A DNA stretch of 64,000 nucleotides from Amaurobius ferox. Lineage: Eukaryota > Arthropoda > Arachnida > Araneae > Amaurobiidae. Made by a program: the position numbers and the translations under genes. The notes under the pieces are model-generated. The model did not search any database and was not told where the DNA came from. It worked only from the letters and a program-made list of their open reading frames with translations. The stretch covers positions 33,248,484 to 33,312,483 of the forward strand of contig OX578155.1 of NCBI GenBank assembly GCA_951213105.1. The letters run 5' to 3'. Shown piece by piece: positions 35,360-45,547 of the stretch (positions are counted from its first letter, which is position 1; each line of letters begins with the position of its first letter).

Positions 35360-38047
35360 TTAATTCCGATTATCGATGTTTAGAACAGCGCGGGGTCTCT
35401 TACGAGATTTGGCCTTGCGATGATCATAGTCATGCAGATTGAATAACAGTTCGTTTGGAACGGATGGCAAATTTCTGTAAAATTTAAGCGCTAGCTTTTT
35501 AATTTGGGCTCTAACAGTTTTTATTTTGAAGTCATTCCTAATTACCGAGTTTCTTAAGTACCTGGGAGCTTTCCTGATAATCCGTAGGATTTTGTTTTGT
35601 TTTGTCTCTAGGAGGTCTATTGTAGTTTTACAGGCATATCCCCATACGGGTGCTGCATACAGCATTCCCGGGCGGATGACCGATTTATAAATTAGGAGTT
35701 TATTTTGATAACTTAGATTTCCGTTTCCTATCATTGGGTATAAGGCTCCTGTGGCCATATACGCTTTTTTGATTAAGTTCGTTACGTGCTGTCTCCAGGT
35801 TAGGTGGGAATCTATCGTTACACCTAGGTATTTAGTAGATTTTTCCGCTTTTAGGGCATGGTTGTTTATGTACAGAGGCGGCGGAGGTTTACGTTTTCTT
35901 GAGAAATAAATCCAATGACATTTATTGGGGTTTAATTTTATTCGCCATTTTTCCAGCCAAGTTTGGAGTATGTCTAAGTGTTGTTGTAGGTGTCTGTGCA
36001 TTACTGAGACATAGGGGTGTTTTGCAAGTATCGCACTGTCGTCTGCATAGAGTGCCAGCTCTGTGTTTGGAGTCCTAGGGATGTCGTTCAGGTATATGTT
36101 AAAGAGTGTCGGGCCCAGGATAGAACCTTGCGGTACACTACTTTTAATGAGCTTGGGTGTAGATATGTTACCTCCTACTCTGACTTGAAAGTGTCTGTTA
36201 TTTAAGTATGAGATTAAAAGTTTGACAATAGCGTCAGGGACTTTTAAAGTGATCAATTTGTACGCTAATCCACAGTGCCATACTTTATCAAAGGCTTTTT
36301 GTATGTCCAGAAAAATCGCAGCTGTGGGTGTCTTGTTATTGAGACCAGAAGATATGTACTCTACCACTCTCAGCAATTGATGAGTGGTGGAGTGCTTTGG
36401 CCGAAATCCAAACTGCTCCGGAATGATAATGTCATTCTCACTAAGGTGCGTGTTCAGTCTCTTAAGAATAATTTTCTCAGTAATTTTACTAAGTGTCGGT
36501 AGCAAGCTAATTGGTCTATAGTTGGCTGGAATTGTGGCATCCTCACCAGGCTTATGGATTGCTATAATTATCGCTTCCTTCCATTCTTTGGGAAAATAGT
36601 TTAGTTTTAATATTTTATTTATTAAGATTGTCAAGTAACATATTACGTTTAAGGGTAGGTTTTTAACCGCAATATTTCTGATTTTGTCGTGCCCTGGGCT
36701 TTTACGGTTTTTGAGATTTTTAATGATTTCTACTATCTCCTGCGGGGTGGCTGGGCTAATCTCAGCCGTTACCGGGGAATTCCTGAAATTATTTAAAGTT
36801 TGTCTGACCATTCTTAGGGTGTCCTGACACATTAGATCGTGGTTTGGTTGGAATTGTTTTTCATAATGTCTTGCGAGCGCCTCGGCTTTTTCCTCGTCTG
36901 AGTACGCGATTTTAGCACCATCTATTAGTGGCGGGAGCTTAATTTGAGGTTTCCTGAGTCTTTTTGCGAATTGCCAGAGCGATACGTCTTCTGGGCTAAG
37001 GGATTCGATTAGTTCTTTATACTGTTGCTGCTTTTCTGCGACAATTTTCCCCCTGACTTTGCACGTGAGTCTGTTAAGCTCCCTTTTTAGGGCGGGGTCT
37101 CTGTTAGCCTGCCATGTCTTACGTATTCTGTTTCTTTGCCTGACTAATTGTTTGACATGGTGGGAAAGTGTGGGCATTTTTGGAAACTCACGATGTGTTG
37201 TGGCAGAGGCAATTGCTCTCTTGATTTCTGTTGTGAGTGTGTGCGTGGCAGAGTCAATATCCGCCGTGCTCATTATGTTAGGTACTGCTAAGTGCGGCTC
37301 GAAGAGTGCTCTTTTGAATACTTCCCAGTTGACCCTCTCTTGTCCCAAAGAGGCTGGAAGAGGTGTGTTCAGGTCGAATGTCACCAGTACCGGCAGATGA
37401 TCCGAGTCGAATTCATCCAAGGTACTAATAGTGTGAGCGTAATCTATGTTTCGCGTTAGGACAAAGTCTATAAATGAGCCGTTGGCGCCTGAGAAGCAGG
37501 TTGGTGTCGACGGTACAATAATGTTAGTGTTTGTCGTGTTCAGCAGTCTGTGTATCTGTGTTCCGCGTGAATTGGCTCTCCTACAGCCCCACGCTCGGTG
37601 GTGCGCGTTGAAGTCGCCTGCGAGTATAGTGTTTGGATATCGCGCGAAAAGCAGTTCCAGTTGCGCAGCTACATCTACTCTACTCATATTTTTGACATAT
37701 GTTGAGGTTAGGATAAACGGGCTAGTATTATTAATTTTAATTTTTATACTAGTATTTTCTATACCTTGAAGATTTATGTTGTTTAGTTCCTCGTGGGGAA
37801 TATTTCTTTTAATGTATACTGCTGTTCCTCCATGGGGCGTTCTAGCATTAGTATTTGAGCTAAGATTATGATAGCATATATAGTTGGCTATGTTTAGTTT
37901 TTTACTTTCTCTAACTTTAGTTTCCTGAATTAATAAGGCGTCTACGTCATTTTCATTTACATAGTTCCTAAGTTCATTTATTCTTGGAGATATGCTGTTC
38001 GCATTCCAAAATATTATTTTTAAGGATTCTTTTTGGGACCTAGCCAT
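35360..38047 (-). CDS. Copy B ORF2: endonuclease-reverse transcriptase
   Basis: From the ATG at 38045-38047 it encodes 895 residues; the open frame extends upstream to a GTG at 38063. Residues 1-230 form an APE/EEP endonuclease: IIFWNAN, ALLIQETKVR (catalytic Glu), AGDFNAHHRAWG, FIDFVLTRN and DSDHLPV. The central RT has RPISLLPTLSKI, FLDIQKAFDKVWH (catalytic Asp), SSVPQGSILGPTLF and LALYADDSAILA (YADD). The C-terminal thumb has STKYLGVTIDSHLTW and a basic tail. No RNase H domain was seen, as expected for jockey. The start ATG overlaps the ORF1 stop (atggctag), which suggests termination-reinitiation. No inactivating change was seen. Confidence 0.95.
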   Translation of the reverse strand: MARSQKESLKIIFWNANSISPRINELRNYVNENDVDALLIQETKVRESKKLNIANYICYHNLSSNTNARTPHGGTAVYIKRNIPHEELNNINLQGIENTSIKIKINNTSPFILTSTYVKNMSRVDVAAQLELLFARYPNTILAGDFNAHHRAWGCRRANSRGTQIHRLLNTTNTNIIVPSTPTCFSGANGSFIDFVLTRNIDYAHTISTLDEFDSDHLPVLVTFDLNTPLPASLGQERVNWEVFKRALFEPHLAVPNIMSTADIDSATHTLTTEIKRAIASATTHREFPKMPTLSHHVKQLVRQRNRIRKTWQANRDPALKRELNRLTCKVRGKIVAEKQQQYKELIESLSPEDVSLWQFAKRLRKPQIKLPPLIDGAKIAYSDEEKAEALARHYEKQFQPNHDLMCQDTLRMVRQTLNNFRNSPVTAEISPATPQEIVEIIKNLKNRKSPGHDKIRNIAVKNLPLNVICYLTILINKILKLNYFPKEWKEAIIIAIHKPGEDATIPANYRPISLLPTLSKITEKIILKRLNTHLSENDIIIPEQFGFRPKHSTTHQLLRVVEYISSGLNNKTPTAAIFLDIQKAFDKVWHCGLAYKLITLKVPDAIVKLLISYLNNRHFQVRVGGNISTPKLIKSSVPQGSILGPTLFNIYLNDIPRTPNTELALYADDSAILAKHPYVSVMHRHLQQHLDILQTWLEKWRIKLNPNKCHWIYFSRKRKPPPPLYINNHALKAEKSTKYLGVTIDSHLTWRQHVTNLIKKAYMATGALYPMIGNGNLSYQNKLLIYKSVIRPGMLYAAPVWGYACKTTIDLLETKQNKILRIIRKAPRYLRNSVIRNDFKIKTVRAQIKKLALKFYRNLPSVPNELLFNLHDYDHRKAKSRKRPRAVLNIDNRN

Positions 38048-40127
38048 GACGGGTTTGATTCTCACTGTTATTTTTAAAGTCCGCGATTATTTTAAGGGCC
38101 TCAAAGACCATTACCATAGGATCGCTCTTTTTTTGTACTAACTCTGCGAACTGCATCAACAGATGTTTTATGTCGTCTAGATTGAACATGCTAATAAATC
38201 CTCTGATGAGGTTGATGATATCCTCCATCTTTTCAGCATCAGATTTATCAGTCGGTTCAGTCTCAGCTTCCATTTCCTCAGCCTCAACCGCGGTTTGCAC
38301 TTTTTTGTGAGTGTCCTTTTGGAACTCGATAGTTTTTTGCTTTTTTTCACCCGTTTTAACTAACGGCTGGGTTTGCGCGATCTCTTCATCCCTGACTCGT
38401 TTATTTTGTTTCCAATCCTCAACCTTAATGTCAAGCCTATCCTTTGCCTCCTTTGCCTGTCTGGCTTTTTCTATTTCCGATCTCTTTTTAATGGCAGCTG
38501 TAGCTGCTCTTACTTCCTCCAGGGTCAATTCTCTGGAGGTCGATGATTTGGGGGCCTGCTCTTGCACCGATCTGGTAGGTGCTGAAGGTTGGTGTCTTTT
38601 TTCCTGTGGCACTATGTGCGAGGAGCCCTGAGGGGGTGCCTGGGGGTTTAGTCCGATGGCCTTTTGCCTCCAAGGTGGTATCTGATTTTTTGGGGGAGGG
38701 GGGGCATACTCCGGTGCCTTTCCTCTGTTCCAGGGGTTCTTCGGGCATTGCCTGAAGTTCGCTGGATGGTCTCCATTACAATTTGCACACGTTGCCTTCT
38801 CTGTCCTGGGTCTCTGGCAGTCCCGTGTGAAATGATCTTGTGCACACTTCAGGCACTTTGGTGGCATGCTGCAGTTCTCAGAGGAGTGGTTGAACTGCTG
38901 GCACCGGTAGCAAATCTTAAAGCCCCGTGCTCTGAAGGCCTCTACCTTCACAGCCAAGTATCCTAACCTTGTCAGTCTGTAAATCCTCTGCCAGTCTTCC
39001 GTGGGCCTAAGGCTGAGTAAGAAGATCGGCAGGGGTAATCTTGTTTTTGTGTTTCTCAATTGAGAAACCCGGACTACATCTAATCCAACGGATGTTAGCG
39101 TCATTTTAATCTCCTCAATGTCATAGTTAGTTGGTAGCCCCTTCAAAACTACCTTTTTTGGCCTTTCAGTTTTTAGGTTTAAACTATGGAAGGGGATTTT
39201 CTCGCTAGTCAAATGGCGCTGAACAACCCTATAGGAGTCAGCGTCATTGGGTATGAGTTTGAGCATATCTCCTGAGAGTTTGCCAGATACTTTATTGCCT
39301 GTAATTTCATTTAGCTTTTTAAGGAGAGCCTGGTAGTTGTCTCTAAACTTTATGAAGAAACATTCTGCTTTTGGTTCTTTTTTTTCTACCTCCATGATAT
39401 TTTCTCTAACACTATTTTCAACCGCTTTAGGTTTAGGTGCACTCTTAAATTGAACCGGTTGCGCGGCAATTTCAGCATAAGTCTTAGTTTTAACTTTTTC
39501 ATTTACAGTTACAACATTATCACTAACCTTTTCATTTACAACACTATCACTAGCAGCATTACAGTCCATGTTATCATGGTCATTAGATTTTAATTTTACA
39601 TTTCCATCCTGGTTTTTAGTAGGAGTTCCCTCAGTGTGAGACTCCTCTATCCTAGCCCTTTTACATGGATTTACAACCGTTTCAGTTTTGTCAACAAGTT
39701 TAATTTCATTTATTAGTCCTAACTCTAACAGTTTAGCTCTAATTACTCTATCATTATACTCCTCAACTGAGTTAAAGATCACATAAATATCACTATCACA
39801 ATTTCTAAATTTACCAATGTCACAGCAGAACAAAAAAGAATTCACAAAATTGAACGAACCTAGAATCCGGGAGACTTGGTCCTTGTCCTGTCCGAGGAGT
39901 CCACACTTGAGCATATCCTGGATATGCAGTGTCAGCACGTAGATCACCATTCCACAATAGTTCACCGCATCCTTCACTTCCTGGGTCTTTGCGGCAAGAA
40001 GTCCAGCGTCCGGCAGGCGTCCAAGATACGCATCCATTGCATCCTTGAGAGGCCGAGCATCGTCACCCTCCAGCTCACTAGCAACTTCCTTCGTCTTCCC
40101 CAAAAGGTCGTTGTCAAGATCCATCAT
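38040..40127 (-). CDS. Copy B ORF1: gag-like nucleic-acid-binding protein
   Basis: It encodes 695 residues from the ATG at 40127. The N-terminal third has no recognised domain. A PRE_C2HC-type region (about 320-400, KKVVLKGLPTNYDIEEIK, LARLGYL-like LTRLGYLAVKVEAFRARG) precedes three CCHC knuckles: CYRCQQFNHSSENC, CLKCAQDHFTRDC, CANCNGDHPANFRQC. A proline-rich spacer and a charged, helical C-terminal part (KKRSEIEKARQAKEAKDRL) follow. This is the standard ORF1 of jockey/I-type elements, which coats the RNA. It is nearly identical to copy C's ORF1 (one difference: DDIKH against DDIKR near the C-terminus). Confidence 0.93.
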   Translation of the reverse strand: MMDLDNDLLGKTKEVASELEGDDARPLKDAMDAYLGRLPDAGLLAAKTQEVKDAVNYCGMVIYVLTLHIQDMLKCGLLGQDKDQVSRILGSFNFVNSFLFCCDIGKFRNCDSDIYVIFNSVEEYNDRVIRAKLLELGLINEIKLVDKTETVVNPCKRARIEESHTEGTPTKNQDGNVKLKSNDHDNMDCNAASDSVVNEKVSDNVVTVNEKVKTKTYAEIAAQPVQFKSAPKPKAVENSVRENIMEVEKKEPKAECFFIKFRDNYQALLKKLNEITGNKVSGKLSGDMLKLIPNDADSYRVVQRHLTSEKIPFHSLNLKTERPKKVVLKGLPTNYDIEEIKMTLTSVGLDVVRVSQLRNTKTRLPLPIFLLSLRPTEDWQRIYRLTRLGYLAVKVEAFRARGFKICYRCQQFNHSSENCSMPPKCLKCAQDHFTRDCQRPRTEKATCANCNGDHPANFRQCPKNPWNRGKAPEYAPPPPKNQIPPWRQKAIGLNPQAPPQGSSHIVPQEKRHQPSAPTRSVQEQAPKSSTSRELTLEEVRAATAAIKKRSEIEKARQAKEAKDRLDIKVEDWKQNKRVRDEEIAQTQPLVKTGEKKQKTIEFQKDTHKKVQTAVEAEEMEAETEPTDKSDAEKMEDIINLIRGFISMFNLDDIKHLLMQFAELVQKKSDPMVMVFEALKIIADFKNNSENQTRHG

Positions 40128-40418
40128 AAATCAGGGTCAAATAACTCGAAGTACGAAAAGCACAACCACGTGGGAAAAACACACGTGGCAATCCAAGTTC
40201 GAACAGCACAAAATGGCGATACACAGAAAAGATGAAGATTACTTAGCCCGACGTGCTCTATCGTAACTAGATATAACACGCCCAAGCGTAAGTAAGAAAA
40301 GTCACCACAAGATAAAAACAGCAGCTTCGCAAAATCACAACCTCAGACTTCGAAGTCTGAGCTCCGAATGAACGAATTGACTCAAGTTGATTCTGAGACG
40401 AATAATAATCCCTTGATG
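40128..40418 (-). promoter_or_regulatory. 5' UTR / presumed internal promoter of copy B
   Basis: This 291-nt region starts catcaaggg right after the 12 bp junction. It contains a perfect 20 bp palindrome at 40342-40361 (ctcagacttcgaagtctgag). Full-length jockey elements carry an internal Pol II promoter at their 5' end; a promoter here is inferred from position. The same sequence is at 45548-45838 in copy C. Confidence 0.5.
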
Positions 40419-40430
40419 ATCCTAATAATT
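40419..40430. repeat. 12 bp junction sequence, B/C boundary
   Basis: atcctaataatt between copy B's 5' end and copy C's 3' end (…cactacgacg on the - strand). Confidence 0.85.
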
Positions 40431-40779
40431 CGTCGTAGTGTCGTACAAGACAGAGCACCAGGCGCGAAGCGCCTTTAATCTCCAGTTTCAATATGTGGTT
40501 CTTATCGTCAAACTGTGACATTAATTCAGTGACCCTAATTGGAGGTTCGAGGTTTTTATTTACTACTTTATTATTTGTCCTAGCTCCTAGTGTGGCAGTT
40601 TGTTGCACATTTAGAGTTTAAGCAGTTTGGGAGGTTGATGCAGATCTAAGGGTTACCTAGCGTTTTGGCAGTTTAGAGTTTAGAATTTTTTTTTTTTTAT
40701 TTTTATTTTTTTTTTTTTTTATAAAATAATAGTCGCGAGTTTTAAAAATTTAAAAATCAGATGTTTGAGGTGGGATCTT

Positions 40780-43467
40780 TTAATTCCGATTATCGATGTT
40801 TAGAACAGCGCGGGGTCTCTTACGAGATTTGGCCTTGCGATGATCATAGTCATGCAGATTGAATAACAGTTCGTTTGGAACGGATGGCAAATTTCTGTAA
40901 AATTTAAGCGCTAGCTTTTTAATTTGGGCTCTAACAGTTTTTATTTTGAAGTCATTCCTAATTACCGAGTTTCTTAAGTACCTGGGAGCTTTCCTGATAA
41001 TCCGTAGGATTTTGTTTTGTTTTGTCTCTAGGAGGTCTATTGTGGTTTTACAGGCATATCCCCATACGGGTGCTGCATACAGCATTCCCGGGCGGATGAC
41101 CGATTTATAAATTAGGAGTTTATTTTGATAACTTAGATTTCCGTTTCCTATCATTGGGTATAAGGCTCCTGTGGCCATATACGCTTTTTTGATTAATTTC
41201 GTTACGTGCTGTTTCCAGGTTAGGTGGGAATCTATCGTTACACCTAGGTATTTAGTAGATTTTTCCGCTTTTAGGGCATGGTTGTTTATGTACAGAGGCG
41301 GCGGAGGTTTACGTTTTCTAGAGAAATAAATCCAATGACATTTATTGGGGTTTAATTTTATTCGCCATTTTTCCAGCCAAGTTTGGAGCATGTCTAAGTG
41401 TTGTTGTAGCTGTCTGTGCATTACTGAGACATAAGGGTATTTTGCAAGTATCGCACTATCGTCTGCATAGAGTGCCAGCTCTGTGTTTGGAGTCCTGGGG
41501 ATGTCATTCAGGTATATGTTAAAGAGTGTCGGGCCCAGGATAGAACCTTGCGGTACACTACTTTTAATGAGCTTGGGTGTTGATAAGTTACCTCCTACTC
41601 TGACTTGAAAGTGTCTGTTATTTAAGTATGAGATTAAAAGTTTGACAAGAGCGTCAGGGGCTTTTAAAGTGATCAATTTGTATGCTAATCCACAGTGCCA
41701 CACTTTATCAAAGGCTTTTTGTATGTCCAGAAAAATCGCAGCTGTGGGTGTCTTACTATTAAGTCCAGAAGATATGTACTCTACCACTCTCAGCAATTGA
41801 TGAGTGGTGGAGTGCTTTGGCCGAAATCCAAACTGCTCCGGAATGAGGATGTCATTCTCACTAAGGTGCGTGTTCAGTCTCTTAAGAATTATTTTCTCAG
41901 TAATTTTACTAAGTGTCGGTAGCAAGCTGATTGGTCTGTAGTTGGCTGGAATTGTGGCATCCTCACCTGGCTTGGGGATTGTTATGATTATCGCTTCCTT
42001 CCATTCTTTGGGAAAGTAGTTTAGTTTTAATATTTTATTTATTAAGATAGTCAAGTAACATATTACGTTTAGGGGTAGGTTTTTAACCGCAATATTTCTG
42101 ATTTTGTCGTGCCCTGGGCTTTTGCGATTTTTGAGATTTTTGATAATTTCTAATATCTCCTGCGGGGTGGCTGGGTTAATCTCAGCCGTTACCGGGGAAT
42201 TCCTGAAGTTATTTAAAGTTTGGCTAACCATTCTTAGGGTATCCTGACACATTAGATCGTGGTTTGGTTGGAATTGTTTTTCATAATGGCTTGCGAGCGC
42301 CTCGGCTTTTTCCTCGTCTGAATACGCGATTTTAGCGCCATCCATTAGTGGCGGAAGCTTAATTTGAGGTTTCCTGAGTCTTTTTGCGAATTGCCAGAGC
42401 GATACATCTTCTGGGCTAAGGGATTCGATTAATTCTTTATACTGTTGCTGCTTTTCTGCGACAATTTTCCCCCTGACTTTGCTCGTGAGTCTGTTAAGCT
42501 CCCTTTTAAGGGCGGGATCTCTGTTAGCCTGCCATGTCTTACGCATTCTATTCCTTTGCCTGACTAATTGTTTGACATGGTGGGAAAGTGTGGGTAATTT
42601 TGGAGACTCACGATGTGTTGTGGCAGAGGCAATTGCTCTCTTGATTTCTGTTGTGAGTGTGTGCGTGGCAGAGTCAATATCCGCCGTGCTCATAATGTTA
42701 GGTACTGCTAAATGCGGCTCGAAGAGTGCTCTTTTGAATACTTCCCAGTTGACCCTCTCTTGTCCCAGAGAGGCTGGAAGAGGTGTGTTCAGGTCAAATG
42801 TCACCAGTACCGGTAGATGATCCGAGTCGAATTCATCCAGGGTACTAATAGTGTGAGCGTAGTCTATGTTTCGCGTTAGGACAAAGTCTATGAATGTGCC
42901 GCTGGCGCCTGAGAAGCAGGTTGGTGTCGACGGAACAATAATGTTAGTATTTGTGGTGTTCAGCAGTCTATGTATCTGTGTACCGCGTGCATTGGCTCTC
43001 CTACAACCCCACGCTCGGTGATGTGCGTTGAAGTCGCCTGCGAGTATCGTGTTGGGATATCGCGAGAAAAGCAGTTCCAGCTGCGCAGCTACGTCTACTC
43101 TACTCATATTTTTGACATATGTTGAGGTTAGGATAAACGGGCTAGTATTATGAATTTTAATTTTTATGCTAGTATTTTCTATACTTTGAAGATTTATGCT
43201 TTTTAGTTCCTCGTGGGGAATATTTCTTTTAATGTATATTGCTGTTCCTCCATGGGGCGTTCTAGCATTAGTATTTGAGCTAAGATTATGATAACCTGAG
43301 TAGTTGGCTATGTTTAGTTTTTTACTTTCTCTAACTCTAGTTTCCTGAATTAGTAAGGCGTCTACGTCATTTTCATTTACATAGTTCCTAAGTTCATTTA
43401 TTCTTGGAGATATGCCGTTCGCATTCCAAAATATTATTTTTAAGGATTCTTTTTGGGACCTAGCCAT
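40780..43467 (-). CDS. Copy C ORF2: endonuclease-reverse transcriptase
   Basis: It encodes 895 residues from the ATG at 43465-43467 with the same domain plan and catalytic motifs as copy B (QETRVR, AGDFNAHHRAWG, FLDIQKAFDKVWH, YADD). It differs from B at scattered residues (for example NANG against NANS, TIPKPGE against AIHKPGE). It differs from D at only two positions that I can see (SLK against SIK; VWHCG against VWHRG). No stop or frameshift. Confidence 0.95.
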   Translation of the reverse strand: MARSQKESLKIIFWNANGISPRINELRNYVNENDVDALLIQETRVRESKKLNIANYSGYHNLSSNTNARTPHGGTAIYIKRNIPHEELKSINLQSIENTSIKIKIHNTSPFILTSTYVKNMSRVDVAAQLELLFSRYPNTILAGDFNAHHRAWGCRRANARGTQIHRLLNTTNTNIIVPSTPTCFSGASGTFIDFVLTRNIDYAHTISTLDEFDSDHLPVLVTFDLNTPLPASLGQERVNWEVFKRALFEPHLAVPNIMSTADIDSATHTLTTEIKRAIASATTHRESPKLPTLSHHVKQLVRQRNRMRKTWQANRDPALKRELNRLTSKVRGKIVAEKQQQYKELIESLSPEDVSLWQFAKRLRKPQIKLPPLMDGAKIAYSDEEKAEALASHYEKQFQPNHDLMCQDTLRMVSQTLNNFRNSPVTAEINPATPQEILEIIKNLKNRKSPGHDKIRNIAVKNLPLNVICYLTILINKILKLNYFPKEWKEAIIITIPKPGEDATIPANYRPISLLPTLSKITEKIILKRLNTHLSENDILIPEQFGFRPKHSTTHQLLRVVEYISSGLNSKTPTAAIFLDIQKAFDKVWHCGLAYKLITLKAPDALVKLLISYLNNRHFQVRVGGNLSTPKLIKSSVPQGSILGPTLFNIYLNDIPRTPNTELALYADDSAILAKYPYVSVMHRQLQQHLDMLQTWLEKWRIKLNPNKCHWIYFSRKRKPPPPLYINNHALKAEKSTKYLGVTIDSHLTWKQHVTKLIKKAYMATGALYPMIGNGNLSYQNKLLIYKSVIRPGMLYAAPVWGYACKTTIDLLETKQNKILRIIRKAPRYLRNSVIRNDFKIKTVRAQIKKLALKFYRNLPSVPNELLFNLHDYDHRKAKSRKRPRAVLNIDNRN

Positions 43468-45547
43468 GACGGGTTTGATTCTCACTGTTATTTTTAAAGT
43501 CCGCGATTATTTTAAGGGCCTCAAAGACCATTACCATAGGATCGCTCTTTTTTTGTACTAACTCTGCGAACTGCATCAACAGACGTTTTATGTCGTCTAG
43601 ATTAAACATGCTGATAAACCCTCTGATGAGGTTGATGATATCCTCCATCTTTTCAGCATCAGATTTATCAGTCGGTTCAGTCTCCGCTTCCATTTCCTCA
43701 GCCTCAACCGCGGTTTGCACTTTTTTGTGAGTGTCCTTTTGGAACTCGATAGTTTTTTGCTTTTTTTCACCCGTTTTAACTAACGGCTGGGTTTGCGCGA
43801 TCTCTTCATCCCTGACTCGTTTATTTTGTTTCCAATCCTCAACCTTAATGTCAAGCCTATCCTTTGCCTCCTTTGCCTGTCTGGCTTTTTCTATTTCCGA
43901 TCTCTTTTTAATGGCAGCTGTAGCTGCTCTTACTTCCTCCAGGGTCAATTCTCTGGAGGTCGATGATTTGGGGGCCTGCTCTTGCACCGATCTGGTAGGT
44001 GCTGAAGGTTGGTGTCTTTTTTCCTGTGGCACTATGTGCGAGGAGCCCTGAGGGGGTGCCTGGGGGTTTAGTCCGATGGCCTTTTGCCTCCAAGGTGGTA
44101 TCTGATTTTTTGGGGGAGGGGGGGCATACTCCGGTGCCTTTCCTCTGTTCCAGGGGTTCTTCGGGCATTGCCTGAAGTTCGCTGGATGGTCTCCATTACA
44201 ATTTGCACACGTTGCCTTCTCTGTCCTGGGTCTCTGGCAGTCCCGTGTGAAATGATCTTGTGCACACTTCAGGCACTTTGGTGGCATGCTGCAGTTCTCA
44301 GAGGAGTGGTTGAACTGCTGGCACCGGTAGCAAATCTTAAAGCCCCGTGCTCTGAAGGCCTCTACCTTCACAGCCAAGTATCCTAACCTTGTCAGTCTGT
44401 AAATCCTCTGCCAGTCTTCCGTGGGCCTAAGGCTGAGTAAGAAGATCGGCAGGGGTAATCTTGTTTTTGTGTTTCTCAATTGAGAAACCCGGACTACATC
44501 TAATCCAACGGATGTTAGCGTCATTTTAATCTCCTCAATGTCATAGTTAGTTGGTAGCCCCTTCAAAACTACCTTTTTTGGCCTTTCAGTTTTTAGGTTT
44601 AAACTATGGAAGGGGATTTTCTCGCTAGTCAAATGGCGCTGAACAACCCTATAGGAGTCAGCGTCATTGGGTATGAGTTTGAGCATATCTCCTGAGAGTT
44701 TGCCAGATACTTTATTGCCTGTAATTTCATTTAGCTTTTTAAGGAGAGCCTGGTAGTTGTCTCTAAACTTTATGAAGAAACATTCTGCTTTTGGTTCTTT
44801 TTTTTCTACCTCCATGATATTTTCTCTAACACTATTTTCAACCGCTTTAGGTTTAGGTGCACTCTTAAATTGAACCGGTTGCGCGGCAATTTCAGCATAA
44901 GTCTTAGTTTTAACTTTTTCATTTACAGTTACAACATTATCACTAACCTTTTCATTTACAACACTATCACTAGCAGCATTACAGTCCATGTTATCATGGT
45001 CATTAGATTTTAATTTTACATTTCCATCCTGGTTTTTAGTAGGAGTTCCCTCAGTGTGAGACTCCTCTATCCTAGCCCTTTTACATGGATTTACAACCGT
45101 TTCAGTTTTGTCAACAAGTTTAATTTCATTTATTAGTCCTAACTCTAACAGTTTAGCTCTAATTACTCTATCATTATACTCCTCAACTGAGTTAAAGATC
45201 ACATAAATATCACTATCACAATTTCTAAATTTACCAATGTCACAGCAGAACAAAAAAGAATTCACAAAATTGAACGAACCTAGAATCCGGGAGACTTGGT
45301 CCTTGTCCTGTCCGAGGAGTCCACACTTGAGCATATCCTGGATATGCAGTGTCAGCACGTAGATCACCATTCCACAATAGTTCACCGCATCCTTCACTTC
45401 CTGGGTCTTTGCGGCAAGAAGTCCAGCGTCCGGCAGGCGTCCAAGATACGCATCCATTGCATCCTTGAGAGGCCGAGCATCGTCACCCTCCAGCTCACTA
45501 GCAACTTCCTTCGTCTTCCCCAAAAGGTCGTTGTCAAGATCCATCAT
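43460..45547 (-). CDS. Copy C ORF1: gag-like protein
   Basis: It encodes 695 residues with three CCHC knuckles, as in copy B, and differs from it by one residue (R for H in DDIKRLLMQ). The stop overlaps ORF2's ATG. The near-identity to B, against clear divergence from D's partial ORF1, marks the segmental duplication. Confidence 0.93.
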   Translation of the reverse strand: MMDLDNDLLGKTKEVASELEGDDARPLKDAMDAYLGRLPDAGLLAAKTQEVKDAVNYCGMVIYVLTLHIQDMLKCGLLGQDKDQVSRILGSFNFVNSFLFCCDIGKFRNCDSDIYVIFNSVEEYNDRVIRAKLLELGLINEIKLVDKTETVVNPCKRARIEESHTEGTPTKNQDGNVKLKSNDHDNMDCNAASDSVVNEKVSDNVVTVNEKVKTKTYAEIAAQPVQFKSAPKPKAVENSVRENIMEVEKKEPKAECFFIKFRDNYQALLKKLNEITGNKVSGKLSGDMLKLIPNDADSYRVVQRHLTSEKIPFHSLNLKTERPKKVVLKGLPTNYDIEEIKMTLTSVGLDVVRVSQLRNTKTRLPLPIFLLSLRPTEDWQRIYRLTRLGYLAVKVEAFRARGFKICYRCQQFNHSSENCSMPPKCLKCAQDHFTRDCQRPRTEKATCANCNGDHPANFRQCPKNPWNRGKAPEYAPPPPKNQIPPWRQKAIGLNPQAPPQGSSHIVPQEKRHQPSAPTRSVQEQAPKSSTSRELTLEEVRAATAAIKKRSEIEKARQAKEAKDRLDIKVEDWKQNKRVRDEEIAQTQPLVKTGEKKQKTIEFQKDTHKKVQTAVEAEEMEAETEPTDKSDAEKMEDIINLIRGFISMFNLDDIKRLLMQFAELVQKKSDPMVMVFEALKIIADFKNNSENQTRHG

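Larger units (their letters stand above)
35028..40418 (-). mobile_element. Jockey-clade retrotransposon copy B, full length (5.39 kb)
   Basis: Bounded on both sides by the 12 bp atcctaataatt. Read on the - strand: a 5' UTR of 291 nt, ORF1 (695 aa), ORF2 (895 aa from the first ATG) and a 3' UTR of about 330 nt ending gacactacg plus a short gta repeat instead of a long poly(A). Both ORFs are open. No LTRs are present. Organisation and domain order are those of the jockey clade: gag with three CCHC knuckles, an APE-type endonuclease, an RT, and no RNase H. Confidence 0.93.

Noticed and set aside
36017..37769. Several + strand frames of 60-113 codons inside the retrotransposon copies
   Set aside because: They are shadows opposite ORF1/ORF2 and recur identically in each copy only because the coding strand is conserved.
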